A stretch of DNA of 26,726 bases from positions 1-26,726 of the IMG/VR virus record IMGVR_UViG_3300025645_000381. One strand, written 5' to 3'. Below the pieces are notes generated by a model. The model ran no database searches. It was not told the DNA's origin and saw only the letters and a program-made list of their open reading frames with translations. Positions 13,873-20,191 of the stretch are shown here, in pieces. The DNA comes from a virus. Position 1 is the stretch's first letter. The number at the start of each line of letters is the position of its first letter. A program made the position numbers and the translations under genes.

Positions 13873-15120
13873 CTAGGCCACGTTATCCATGTCTTTAGTG
13901 TCAAGGTTGAACTGGCTCGGGGTTGACTCAGGGTTGAGGATAAAGCACTTTTTATTTTGCTGAGACAACCAATTAGTATGCTCTATCAATGCTTGCTTTC
14001 GTTGCTTATATGCCTGACCGGTATAAGCACGAGTAGTTTTACCAAGCGTGTGATTCAACATACGTTCAGCAACTAATCCATCAACACCTTGTTCCTCCCA
14101 ACATAATCGAGCACACTTTCGTAAATCATGCGAATGCCACTCTCCTGCGCTAAATGCATGAATGGCTTTTCTAACTTTTTCATAATCGATAGCATTGTTA
14201 CCGGTTGGATTTGGAAACAACCATTTTCCGTTGTACTTACATTGCTTTTGATACTCTTTCCATTGAAGAAGCATATCCGTGATTCTTGGCGGTAAATGAA
14301 TAGTGATCGGTGTTTTAGTTTTGGTGTCTGGTTTAGGGATGTCCCAAGCAGGATCAAACGTTAAATTGAAATTACTCCATTTAGCCAGCAACGTTTCACC
14401 GATACGAGTACCAAGTGTTAGCATTAACATGCAGACCATTTTAATTAAATCTGGTTGCCCTTCCATCTCATCGAGTAGCCATGGGACCATTCTTGGTTTT
14501 AATAACGACTCTTTATCGTCTGCACTAAAATCACCAAAATCTGAAATTTTAAAGCGCTCTAATGGGTTGTTTGACAGCAGATCCAAACCTGACGCTTTTT
14601 TTGCTGCAGCTTTTAGTATGTGAAACTTTTTAACTACAGAGCTTTTTGCTAATACTTTCTGCAGTGGCCATATAAGAACTTTATCCAAAGTGTTTTTATC
14701 AACCTCACTAATGAGAAGATCACCTAATCGTGGGAATAAGTGCTTTTTGATGCTGCTTTTAATATCTTTTTTTCTCTGATCACTAAGGTTTGCATCTTCT
14801 TCAACTCGCTCGTTGTACCAGGTAAGTAAATCTCCCAATGTAATAAAGCAGTCACTTTTTACTTTTGCTTGGCCATTTCTTGCGATCACATCAAGAAGAA
14901 CAGCAATCGAGTTTCTCATTTCACGAGTTTTGGTTGATGGCCATTCAGCGACACGATGCCATTTATTACGATATAAAATTCGCCAAACACCTTGCGCCCG
15001 ATTTTTTTTGAAGCGCAATTGTAGTGCTGGATTTTGATTATCTCGTAAAACATCGACACCAGGTAAAGCACTGTGACTTGATATCGATTTGTCAGTAATA
15101 ACTAGACGAACTAAGCTCAT
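13873..15120 (-). CDS. int: Tyrosine recombinase (phage integrase)
   Basis: The protein has 415 residues. The catalytic set is complete: Arg239 (LGTRIGE), His331-x-x-Arg334 (HSHDLRK), His357 (MLNHTLG) and Tyr366 (RAYTG). The N-terminal arm-binding/DUF4102-like part (about 1-85) precedes a SAM-like core-binding domain (about 90-180). The start is the ATG at 15120 with AAGGA upstream; a TTG at 15123 is an alternative. It should integrate phage DNA at an attachment site by a tyrosine-DNA intermediate. Oddly, it lies inside the replication-to-late operon and not at a prophage end or beside the immunity region. Confidence 0.92.
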   Translation of the reverse strand: MSLVRLVITDKSISSHSALPGVDVLRDNQNPALQLRFKKNRAQGVWRILYRNKWHRVAEWPSTKTREMRNSIAVLLDVIARNGQAKVKSDCFITLGDLLTWYNERVEEDANLSDQRKKDIKSSIKKHLFPRLGDLLISEVDKNTLDKVLIWPLQKVLAKSSVVKKFHILKAAAKKASGLDLLSNNPLERFKISDFGDFSADDKESLLKPRMVPWLLDEMEGQPDLIKMVCMLMLTLGTRIGETLLAKWSNFNLTFDPAWDIPKPDTKTKTPITIHLPPRITDMLLQWKEYQKQCKYNGKWLFPNPTGNNAIDYEKVRKAIHAFSAGEWHSHDLRKCARLCWEEQGVDGLVAERMLNHTLGKTTRAYTGQAYKQRKQALIEHTNWLSQQNKKCFILNPESTPSQFNLDTKDMDNVA

Positions 15121-15132
15121 CAATACTGATCC

Positions 15133-15342
15133 TTACTTGAACATGAATGCGGTAACCAATAAGGATGATGTAACTATCAATAGCCACACTAACCAACCTT
15201 TTCCCGTATCTCTTGTGTTAATACGTTCATCCATTATCTTTTCAGCATCGCACCTAGCCCTTTCATTCATCGTGCCCAGCCAAATTCCAGCGATAAATAC
15301 AGAAAGAACAATCACAGCGTTAATAAATATAAAGTCATTCAT
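15133..15342 (-). CDS. Small two-span membrane protein
   Basis: This is a 69-residue protein with hydrophobic segments at about 3-23 and 50-67 and a charged loop (MNERARCDAEKIMDERINTRD). No family is recognised. The ATG is directly next to the stop of the P-like gene (TAAATG), so it is part of the replication operon. The membrane location is inference from hydrophobicity. Confidence 0.5.
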   Translation of the reverse strand: MNDFIFINAVIVLSVFIAGIWLGTMNERARCDAEKIMDERINTRDTGKGWLVWLLIVTSSLLVTAFMFK

Positions 15343-15990
15343 TTATGCAGCCCCGTTTACTTGTTTTAGTTTTTGTTTCATTGCAAAAAATTGACTGGTC
15401 GCTTTGACCGGCACACACACTTTTTCAGGTAGCGCTAATGGAATTTCGGCTGATAAGTCCTCGCCATTCATCACTCGATTACAGGCAATCTCATAGTTGC
15501 GGCGGAACATAGGTAATAAAACTTTGTGAGATAGGTTTTTTAAGTTTGATAGGCCCGTTGCTTTAGCAGCTACGTAAATCGCTGGATGCTGTTTCTTTTG
15601 ACCATTAACCACCATTTGCAACGCACGCTCGACTGCTGGTAGCCCATAATCTTCAAGACTTGGCTTACACCATGCAATGAATTCACCTGTTGATGGGAGC
15701 CAAGGTTTCGCTCGCTTTCTTACTTTTTTCATGCCGATATCAACTTGATGTTGATTCACAACACCATTTTCAAACAACGCTTGCGCCCATTGTTTCTTAG
15801 CTGCTTGTTCGATATCAATGTCGGTAAAGGTTTGTTGCCAAGCTGTACAGACCCCTTTTAAATCCTTAAACAAATCATTCACAATGGTGATTGCTTGGTA
15901 CGGCAATTCAAACTCTTGAGGTGTTTCATGCTTCGCCTGAAAATTTAAATGACTAGCGATTTTAGAAATTGGTTTAGGTGGATTTCTCAT
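15343..15990 (-). CDS. P: Replication protein P-like (helicase loader)
   Basis: The protein has 215 residues (lambda P has 233). It contains a WLPSTGEFIAWC motif (about residues 95-110) typical of the lambda P family, and IYVAAKATG near 138. Lambda P binds host DnaB and delivers it to the O-bound origin. The gene starts in overlap with the O-like stop, the lambda O-P order, with GGTGAA upstream of the ATG. Confidence 0.85.
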   Translation of the reverse strand: MRNPPKPISKIASHLNFQAKHETPQEFELPYQAITIVNDLFKDLKGVCTAWQQTFTDIDIEQAAKKQWAQALFENGVVNQHQVDIGMKKVRKRAKPWLPSTGEFIAWCKPSLEDYGLPAVERALQMVVNGQKKQHPAIYVAAKATGLSNLKNLSHKVLLPMFRRNYEIACNRVMNGEDLSAEIPLALPEKVCVPVKATSQFFAMKQKLKQVNGAA

Positions 15991-16835
15991 GATTTCACCT
16001 TGAAGCCTTTAGCCCACGAAGTGTCATTAGGATCTAGCGTTTTTGATTTTTTCGTGGTTAACGAACTCTGGCTTTTAATTTCCAGCTCATCCCACTTAGC
16101 TCTGAGTTTATTAGGGCTTAGGATATTGGCTTGCCAAAAGCTGTCGTTATTGGCCCATTTGAAAAGCTCACATATTTCTCTATGTGATTTACCATCCCGC
16201 TCTCGAATTAATCGAATGTGATCTGCCCATGATTCGATATTAGGTTTTTTAAAGTTAGATTTAACACTTAAAATCTTCGATAAGAAATAATTTGCTGCAA
16301 CTAAATCTTCGTCTGAGAATTTATTCGCTGACAAAGGTTTATTATTGTTTTGTATAGTATCTTTCTTTTGTGTGCATCGGTTCTGACTTACATTTGAGTC
16401 GGTTCTGACTTTTTCGTAAGTCGGTTCTGACTTACTTTTAAGTCGATTCTGACTTAAGGGCTTAGTTTTTATTTCTTTGTTTTCCCACTCTGAAACAACA
16501 GGATTAATCCCTATTTTCTTACCTTGAGTGATTAAGATTTTTCTCTTTACTAGTGATGATTTTACTTTGGCTATATTAGTCACTGCAATATTTGTGAGTT
16601 CAGATAACTCTTCGTAGCAAATCCAATCGAAGGACTTTTGCCAACCGAAAGTTTTAAGCATAACTGTATGCACTATTCTGCTCTCTCTATCGCTTAATTG
16701 GGTACTACAAAGAGCCAAGCCTAGTTCTTTCGCTACTCGATAATAGCCGTTATCGGTGTCCGCTTTCACAACAGCTATCTCCTGCGGTTTTGGCTCCTTT
16801 TCAGGAAACTTGATTACCTTTGCTACATTTGTCAT
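15987..16835 (-). CDS. O: Replication initiator O-like
   Basis: The protein has 282 residues from the ATG at 16835, chosen over 16877 because GAGGT lies five to nine bases upstream. The N-terminal winged-helix domain (about 25-110: NGYYRVAKELGLAL..., DRESRIVHTVMLKTFGWQK, ELTNIAVTNIAKVKSSLVKRKIL) is the lambda O-type origin-binding part. A low-complexity linker (about 127-154) is encoded by the iterons. A C-terminal part (about 175-260) should bind the P-like protein. It initiates theta replication at the origin inside its own gene. Confidence 0.88.
   Translation of the reverse strand: MTNVAKVIKFPEKEPKPQEIAVVKADTDNGYYRVAKELGLALCSTQLSDRESRIVHTVMLKTFGWQKSFDWICYEELSELTNIAVTNIAKVKSSLVKRKILITQGKKIGINPVVSEWENKEIKTKPLSQNRLKSKSEPTYEKVRTDSNVSQNRCTQKKDTIQNNNKPLSANKFSDEDLVAANYFLSKILSVKSNFKKPNIESWADHIRLIRERDGKSHREICELFKWANNDSFWQANILSPNKLRAKWDELEIKSQSSLTTKKSKTLDPNDTSWAKGFKVKS
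16321..16371. other. AT-rich DNA-unwinding side of the replication origin
   Basis: This stretch lies directly downstream of the iterons in the O reading direction and is about three-quarters A+T. In lambda, the AT-rich unwinding region has the same place relative to O-binding iterons. The role is inferred from that parallel. Confidence 0.55.
16372..16457. repeat. Four iterons with exact 22-bp period: replication origin
   Basis: Copies start at 16372, 16394, 16416 and 16438, each with core GTTCTGACT or GATTCTGACTT. Copies 3 and 4 are perfect dyads: GTAAGTC-GGTTCT-GACTTAC and TTAAGTC-GATTCT-GACTTAA (7-bp arms, 6-bp spacer). Copies 1 and 2 keep the right arm and part of the left. The array lies within the O-like gene, as in lambda, and should be where the O-like protein binds. 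Since 22 is not a multiple of 3, the same DNA is read in all three frames (SQNR, KSEPT, VRTD), showing selection on DNA rather than protein. Confidence 0.85.
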
Positions 16836-16854
16836 ACTTACCTCGTTGTAATTG

Positions 16855-16896
16855 AACCGCATATGAAATCTTTCCACGGATTTATGCGGTTTTTTT
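16855..16896 (+). terminator. Plus-strand terminator just upstream of the O-like gene
   Basis: AACCGCAT (16855-16862) and ATGCGGTT (16884-16891) form a perfect 8-bp stem, followed by seven Ts (16890-16896) on the plus strand. The direction is opposite to the O-like gene. It would end an antisense RNA made across O, similar in layout to lambda OOP RNA (inference). On the minus strand it is a leader hairpin before the O ribosome-binding site. Confidence 0.6.
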
Positions 16897-17035
16897 ATGT
16901 CGGTAAGGTCTGGGGAGTTTCCTCCCTTTTCCTTACGCTTTATCCATTGAAGCTATAACTCACATGGACGATGAGCATATACCCCTTAGCAACTGGGTTA
17001 CCTTCCTTGACTAAACTTATTTAAAAATTGAAAAC

Positions 17036-17094
17036 ACCTCTTTGCTCGCTTAACATGAGAGTGCGAAAAACAAAATCAAACAAAACAAAGAGGT
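17036..17094 (+). promoter_or_regulatory. Stem that pairs the ribosome-binding site of the gene at 17100
   Basis: ACCTCTTTG (17036-17044) is a perfect 9-bp complement of CAAAGAGGT (17086-17094), which contains the AGAGG ribosome-binding site seven bases before the ATG. Pairing would hide the site. The 41-nt loop is A-rich and unstructured by eye. It suggests translation control of this gene. Confidence 0.6.
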
Positions 17095-17099
17095 AGAAA

Positions 17100-17537
17100 A
17101 TGAACAAGGACGAAAAACAATCGCAATTCGTAGTGCTTAGCAGCTTGCTATTGCGAATGAGTAGTGAATCATTCCCTTCACAATGTTTAATTAACGAGAC
17201 TGAAGTACTTAGAGAATCAAAGAAGTTTAATTTGTACAGTTTTTTTGAACCTTCAAATGTTAAATTGCTATCAGATACAATCAAATGGCTTTCTGACGAA
17301 GGGTACATCCGATCTAGGGTTGTTGAAAAATCTTGGTACATAACTCTTTCAGAAAAAGGCATGAATGCTATTGATTTTTCAATTGTTAAACCTGATATTT
17401 TATCAAAATACAACTTGAGCAAATCCGTAAACAGAATGATCGCCGGTGGTAAAGATGGCCATGGAGAGCAAAAAGGCAACGGATTGAAGTTAACTAAACC
17501 AGCCACTACATTCATCCCTTCTGATTGGCTTGATTAG
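17100..17537 (+). CDS. Plus-strand cassette gene A: winged-helix-like unknown protein
   Basis: The protein has 145 residues. The middle (about 55-90) reads LLSDTIKWLSDEGYIRSR...WYITLSEKGMNAI, a pattern seen in winged-helix proteins that end in a 'TxxG' wing. A Gly/Lys-rich tail follows (about 116-130). I do not recognise the family. It faces against the surrounding early operon and overlaps the 3' end of the minus gene at 17512 by 26 bp. Its leader resembles those of the genes at 18033 and 19490. The AGAGG site is inside a hairpin. Confidence 0.65.
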   Translation: MNKDEKQSQFVVLSSLLLRMSSESFPSQCLINETEVLRESKKFNLYSFFEPSNVKLLSDTIKWLSDEGYIRSRVVEKSWYITLSEKGMNAIDFSIVKPDILSKYNLSKSVNRMIAGGKDGHGEQKGNGLKLTKPATTFIPSDWLD

Positions 17538-17763
17538 TATTTAAACTGGCAAATAGGCCTTGAAATTGATCGCTATTTTCAACGGCCTTATTCAATTCAG
17601 TTAATCTGTTGCTTGATTCCAAATTATTTTGGGCTTCATCGTTCAATAGCTCTCTTAAATTTTTATCATGCGCCTTAATAAAGTCAATTGTTGCTTTGTT
17701 TAATGGCAGAGCCCGTAATTGACCATTCTCGATAAATACGGCTATTCCTTTTTCTATACTCAT
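17512..17763 (-). CDS. Small unknown early protein
   Basis: This 83-residue protein is helical and Asn/Glu/Leu-rich (for example KNLRELLNDEAQNNLESSNRLTELNKAVE, about 35-62), perhaps a coiled coil. No family is recognised. It has an AGGAAA site before the ATG at 17763 and starts 2 bp after the stop of the zinc-finger gene, so it is in the leftward operon. Its C-terminal codons overlap cassette gene A in the opposite direction. Confidence 0.6.
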   Translation of the reverse strand: MSIEKGIAVFIENGQLRALPLNKATIDFIKAHDKNLRELLNDEAQNNLESSNRLTELNKAVENSDQFQGLFASLNTNQANQKG

Positions 17764-17765
17764 TT

Positions 17766-17945
17766 TTATTTCCTATTCATCTGTTCAAAGTCATCACGAC
17801 AATCTGAATCACAAAATCCACCTGTTTCAATCACGTCATCGCAATAATGGCATTGACCTGTAAATGGCAGTTCAATATTTCGCTTTTGAAGGGCTTGGTT
17901 AATACGTAGCTCTTCAAGTTTCTGTGCGTTATCTACTAAATCCAT
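17766..17945 (-). CDS. Small zinc-finger protein (TraR/DksA-like or treble-clef)
   Basis: The 59 residues start at the ATG complementary to 17943-17945, after AGGTGA, and end in MNRK. Four cysteines (Cys32, Cys35, Cys45, Cys49) occur as CHYC and FCDSDC, a small zinc-binding finger preceded by a helix (about 5-25: AQKLEELRINQALQKRN). Such tiny proteins are common in phage early operons, where TraR/DksA-type members bind RNA polymerase. The second pair's spacing (C-x3-C) is not classical, so polymerase binding is not certain. The TAA stop is 2 bp before the next gene's ATG (17763). Confidence 0.65.
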   Translation of the reverse strand: MDLVDNAQKLEELRINQALQKRNIELPFTGQCHYCDDVIETGGFCDSDCRDDFEQMNRK

Positions 17946-17960
17946 GCTTCACCTAACATA

Positions 17961-18035
17961 TTGAATCCCTTACCTTCGGTTGCTAAACTGCTTTTGCGAA
18001 AAAACTTATTTAAAACAACCAAAGGAAAGGAAATG
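17961..18035 (+). repeat. Hairpin leader, copy B
   Basis: This 75-bp leader ends in the ATG of the gene at 18033 and aligns without gaps to copy C (19418-19492) at about 60 of 75 positions. A hairpin pairs CCTTCGGTTG (17973-17982) with CAACCAAAGG (18016-18025) with one mismatch. Differences do not favour third codon positions, so conservation is at the nucleic-acid level although the frame is open. It includes the AAGGA ribosome-binding region. Confidence 0.7.
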
Positions 18036-18473
18036 GCAAAAAATACGGATTTGTTTCTTGAATGCGCTGCAAAACTAATTAGTGCAACACGTGAAGGGTA
18101 CCCTGCATTAATATCTCCTGATTTAGAGTCACTAACAGGTAAACGGTATAAATACTTTGGAGAACCTTTTGATGGACTAGAGCATGATGATGAACATGAA
18201 TTAATACAGGACACTGCTGACAGATTACTAGAGTTAGGTTTTTTGCACGCTCCTAGAGCGGACGAGCGAGGAATAATCTGGAATTGCGGATATTGTGATA
18301 CTCCCTTCACCATGGGTAAACCAACATTTGAACGTCTTTTCGGGGATATTTTAGACGACTCAACTATTGGAGACCGCATAACTAAAGCCGTAAAAGATGG
18401 CGCTAAATCAGAACTACCTAAACTTATGAGTAAAGGGTTTGCTGAGATATGTCGAGTAGCCATAATGAGTTGA
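18033..18473 (+). CDS. Plus-strand cassette gene B: unknown protein
   Basis: The protein has 146 residues from the ATG at 18033. The start follows AAAGGAAAGG; a longer frame from TTG at 17961 would translate the leader and is rejected. The centre (about 55-70: ELIQDTADRLLELGFL) resembles DTIKWLSDEGYI in cassette gene A, so the two may share a winged-helix core (weak). One CGYC motif lies near residue 89. The C-terminal helices (KAVKDGAKSELPKLM) are basic. Function unknown. It lies opposite to the early operon between two minus-strand genes. Confidence 0.65.
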   Translation: MAKNTDLFLECAAKLISATREGYPALISPDLESLTGKRYKYFGEPFDGLEHDDEHELIQDTADRLLELGFLHAPRADERGIIWNCGYCDTPFTMGKPTFERLFGDILDDSTIGDRITKAVKDGAKSELPKLMSKGFAEICRVAIMS

Positions 18474-18479
18474 TTCATT

Positions 18480-18941
18480 TTAATTAAAACCTTTTAAAGA
18501 TGAATTCATTGTAGATATAAAGTAATGATCTGCTGCTCCAAAACTCATTACTTTATTTATATCCTTAGTTAACTCGTGAATTCTAGATGCCATTTCTGCA
18601 CCCGCTGAAATCATAAATTGATTAGGGTTACCGTTATACTTCTTATGCAGCCAACTTAGCCAAATCAGATCCATTAACGGCATTAGTTGTTCAATTGTGA
18701 TATCTAATTTGTTAACAACAGGCCATAACTCTTTTAATTGTTCTATTTGAATTGGATTGAGTCGATAGTGTTTTGATAGAGATAATTCTGCCTCTTGTCG
18801 TAGCCATTCATCAACTTCCCTTCGAGATAGGCCCGATATTTCGAAGCTAATGGATTTACCATCTAACTGTTCAGCCTTTAGTATTAACTGATTGGCTTCA
18901 ATCCTTAGTTGTTCTGCTTTTGTTTTTGCAATATCACTCAT
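18480..18941 (-). CDS. Unknown early protein
   Basis: This is a 153-residue, helical and Glu/Lys/Leu-rich protein. It begins with a charged helix (MSDIAKTKAEQLRIEANQLILKAEQL), followed by GLSRREVDEWLRQEAELSLSKHYRL and a hydrophobic central part (VNKLDITIEQLMPLMDLIWLSWLH, about 78-102). No family is recognised. Start at 18941 with GAGGAG upstream; its ATG overlaps the TAA of the previous gene. It belongs to the leftward early operon. Confidence 0.65.
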   Translation of the reverse strand: MSDIAKTKAEQLRIEANQLILKAEQLDGKSISFEISGLSRREVDEWLRQEAELSLSKHYRLNPIQIEQLKELWPVVNKLDITIEQLMPLMDLIWLSWLHKKYNGNPNQFMISAGAEMASRIHELTKDINKVMSFGAADHYFISTMNSSLKGFN

Positions 18942-19399
18942 TATGTAGCTCCTCTTTCGATGGACTCGATAACAGGGTTATCGAACTTGAATGTAATGGA
19001 TGGCTGCACGCTAGAGATTAATTGCTCTAAATTATCTTGCATCTTTCCAATTTCGTAAAAAAGGGCTGTTTCAGTAAGATTATTTCTACCTAATGCAGTT
19101 CCAGCACTAACCAACAAAACAAGGGATATATTCAGTTTCTTTAAAAGAAAAACAACATCACGTGAAGGTAATGAGAACTCCTCTTTGTGCTGATTCAAAG
19201 GTCGATTTTTAGTTACAAGATCTCTCCAACTGGCAATGCCACGATGAAATGCCGTCGATTCCGTAAATAGTTCAAGTGCTTCATACATGCCTTTAGCTCT
19301 TAAACATGACTCTCTAGAGCCAATTATTAAATTGGCTTTTATTAAATCAATTAGTTCATTGCACTTAACTGTATCGATTGCTTGATTACTATCACTCAT
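18941..19399 (-). CDS. Unknown early protein
   Basis: This is a 152-residue, helical protein with no recognised family. The middle reads RDVVFLLKKLNISLVLLVSAGTALGRNNLTETALFYEIGKM. The ATG at 19399 follows GTG at 19402; I choose the ATG. The first codons (MSDS) and preceding DNA are duplicated at 19854-19878 on the other side of cassette C, where the cro-like gene ends, suggesting that this gene once followed the cro-like gene directly. The ribosome-binding site is weak. Confidence 0.65.
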   Translation of the reverse strand: MSDSNQAIDTVKCNELIDLIKANLIIGSRESCLRAKGMYEALELFTESTAFHRGIASWRDLVTKNRPLNQHKEEFSLPSRDVVFLLKKLNISLVLLVSAGTALGRNNLTETALFYEIGKMQDNLEQLISSVQPSITFKFDNPVIESIERGAT

Positions 19400-19404
19400 C
19401 ACGC
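19389..19404. repeat. 16-bp direct repeat, left copy
   Basis: CTATCACTCATCACGC here is identical to 19863-19878, 474 bp away. It covers the start codon of the minus gene at 19399. The two copies bracket plus-strand cassette C. Both are also followed, in the minus direction, by TCAAGC after a short indel, so the duplication reaches about 25 bp. Confidence 0.8.
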
Positions 19405-19417
19405 CGCATCGCTTCCG

Positions 19418-19492
19418 TTGAATCCTAAACCTTTGGTTGCTAAAATGTTTTTGTCTGAAAACAAATTTAAAACAACCAAAGAAATAGAAATG
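19418..19492 (+). repeat. Hairpin leader, copy C
   Basis: This 75-bp leader is the counterpart of copy B, from TTGAATCC to the ATG of the gene at 19490. The stem is a perfect 9 bp: CTTTGGTTG (19431-19439) with CAACCAAAG (19473-19481), with a 33-nt loop. TTTAAAACAACCAAAG is identical in both copies. It lies just upstream of the start codon, so pairing would affect ribosome access. Confidence 0.72.
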
Positions 19493-19846
19493 GGTAAAGT
19501 TATAAACTTTCCAACCAGCAAAGACAGTCTGTGGCTTGAGCTTAAAAAAAGAATTGACGCGGAATTCGAGAAAACATGTTTAGAAGACAAATACAGGAAA
19601 GAATTCATCAGCAGATTCAAACCTACTCTTGAGTTAATGTATTTCACTTATGAGCTCCCTATTACCTTTGAATTCAACGAAGGCGACATTACTGAAAGCG
19701 GGGTCGAGACTTTGAACAACTCGATTGAATCCTACTTCAGCTCTTTTGAGACAGTCTTCAATAAACACATCACTAAGATCGCCTGTGATAGATACGTTTG
19801 GGAAATAGGACACTACTTTAGGGAGATTGGATTTACTCCTAGCTAG
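19490..19846 (+). CDS. Plus-strand cassette gene C: unknown protein
   Basis: This is a 118-residue acidic protein beginning MGKVINFPTSKDSLW. It has helical segments (LKKRIDAEFEKTCLEDKYRKEFISRF, about 16-41) and aromatic-rich parts (MYFTYELPITFEF; YVWEIGHYFREIGF at the end). No family is recognised. The ATG at 19490 is set by the hairpin leader. A minus-strand ORF (19634-19876) overlaps it and is judged a shadow. The gene is flanked by 16-bp direct repeats, suggesting insertion as a unit. Confidence 0.65.
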   Translation: MGKVINFPTSKDSLWLELKKRIDAEFEKTCLEDKYRKEFISRFKPTLELMYFTYELPITFEFNEGDITESGVETLNNSIESYFSSFETVFNKHITKIACDRYVWEIGHYFREIGFTPS

Positions 19847-19862
19847 CTTGACTATTTTCTTG

Positions 19863-19878
19863 CTATCACTCATCACGC
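19863..19878. repeat. 16-bp direct repeat, right copy
   Basis: This copy is identical to 19389-19404 and overlaps the stop codon of the cro-like gene (19873-19875). It includes an orphan ATG start (MSDSKK... in the minus direction) resembling the start of the gene at 19399. It is the other edge of cassette C. Confidence 0.8.
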
Positions 19879-20136
19879 GACCTTTTTGTTTTTGTCGGCG
19901 AAACCATGTGTTGACTGCGATTCATTAGTGAAAACTAGCGGACATAACTCTGCTTTTGAAACCTTAAAGCCTGTTAGGGACTCAACGATAGATGCTTGGG
20001 ATGGTTGAACACTTCTGTGGCCATTAATATATGATCTTATTGTGACGGGAGATCTATCCAGTTTTAATGACATTGATGAAATAAATGACTTTCGTTCTAA
20101 TTTATTTAATTCTGTGAAAAATGGCTTTAGGTACAT
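19873..20136 (-). CDS. Cro-like early repressor (HTH)
   Basis: The protein has 87 residues from the ATG at 20136. An ATG at 20166 would precede the expected start of the transcript (-10 at 20169-20174), so 20136 is preferred, although its ribosome-binding site is poor. The HTH is at about 20-45 (MSLKLDRSPVTIRSYINGHRS). It is the first gene of the leftward early operon and diverges from the CI-like gene, the place of Cro. It is expected to repress CI and early promoters. Assignment is by position and motif. Confidence 0.7.
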   Translation of the reverse strand: MYLKPFFTELNKLERKSFISSMSLKLDRSPVTIRSYINGHRSVQPSQASIVESLTGFKVSKAELCPLVFTNESQSTHGFADKNKKVA

Positions 20137-20160
20137 TTCATAAAATTCAGCATACACAAG

Positions 20161-20191
20161 GTACATTAACTATACAATAAGTACACCAACT
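20161..20191. promoter_or_regulatory. Operator-like repeats in the immunity region
   Basis: GTACATTAACT (20161-20171) and GTACACCAACT (20181-20191) are 20 bp apart, two helical turns, over the leftward promoter. GTACACCAA occurs again at 22066-22074 beside the rightward early promoter. A third GTACAT lies at 20131. Shared sites in both early control regions are what a phage repressor would need. Binding is not shown. Confidence 0.5.

Larger units (their letters stand above)
16836..17099. other. Structured non-coding region between O-like gene and first plus-strand cassette
   Basis: This 264-bp gap has no convincing gene. It holds the plus-strand terminator at 16855-16896. A nested hairpin follows: GTAAGG/CCTTAC outer (16903-16908, 16931-16936) and GGGAG/CTCCC inner (16913-16917, 16922-16926). 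The hairpin leader of the gene at 17100 takes up the right end. A minus-strand ATG at about 16980 after AAGGGG begins a 12-codon ORF only; it could be a leader peptide but is too short to support. Confidence 0.5.

Noticed and set aside
17961-18032. Coding extension of cassette gene B from TTG (and the matching one for gene C)
   Set aside because: The frame is open, but substitutions between leaders B and C are not concentrated in third codon positions and the region forms a stem, so it is read as an untranslated leader.
17961-18035. Integron attC-like site for the cassette leaders
   Set aside because: The stem is in front of the gene, not behind it, there are no GTTRRRY-type core sites, and no integron integrase is present.
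17936-18478. Minus-strand ORF of 180 codons opposite cassette gene B
   Set aside because: It is Ser-rich, low-information sequence typical of an antisense frame, it overlaps the zinc-finger gene start, and there is no ribosome-binding site. The plus-strand gene has a conserved leader and start.
19634-19876. Minus-strand ORF of 80 codons starting MMSDSKK
   Set aside because: It lies opposite cassette gene C and has no own ribosome-binding site. Its start is explained by the duplicated gene start of the neighbouring gene; the rest reads like antisense of gene C.
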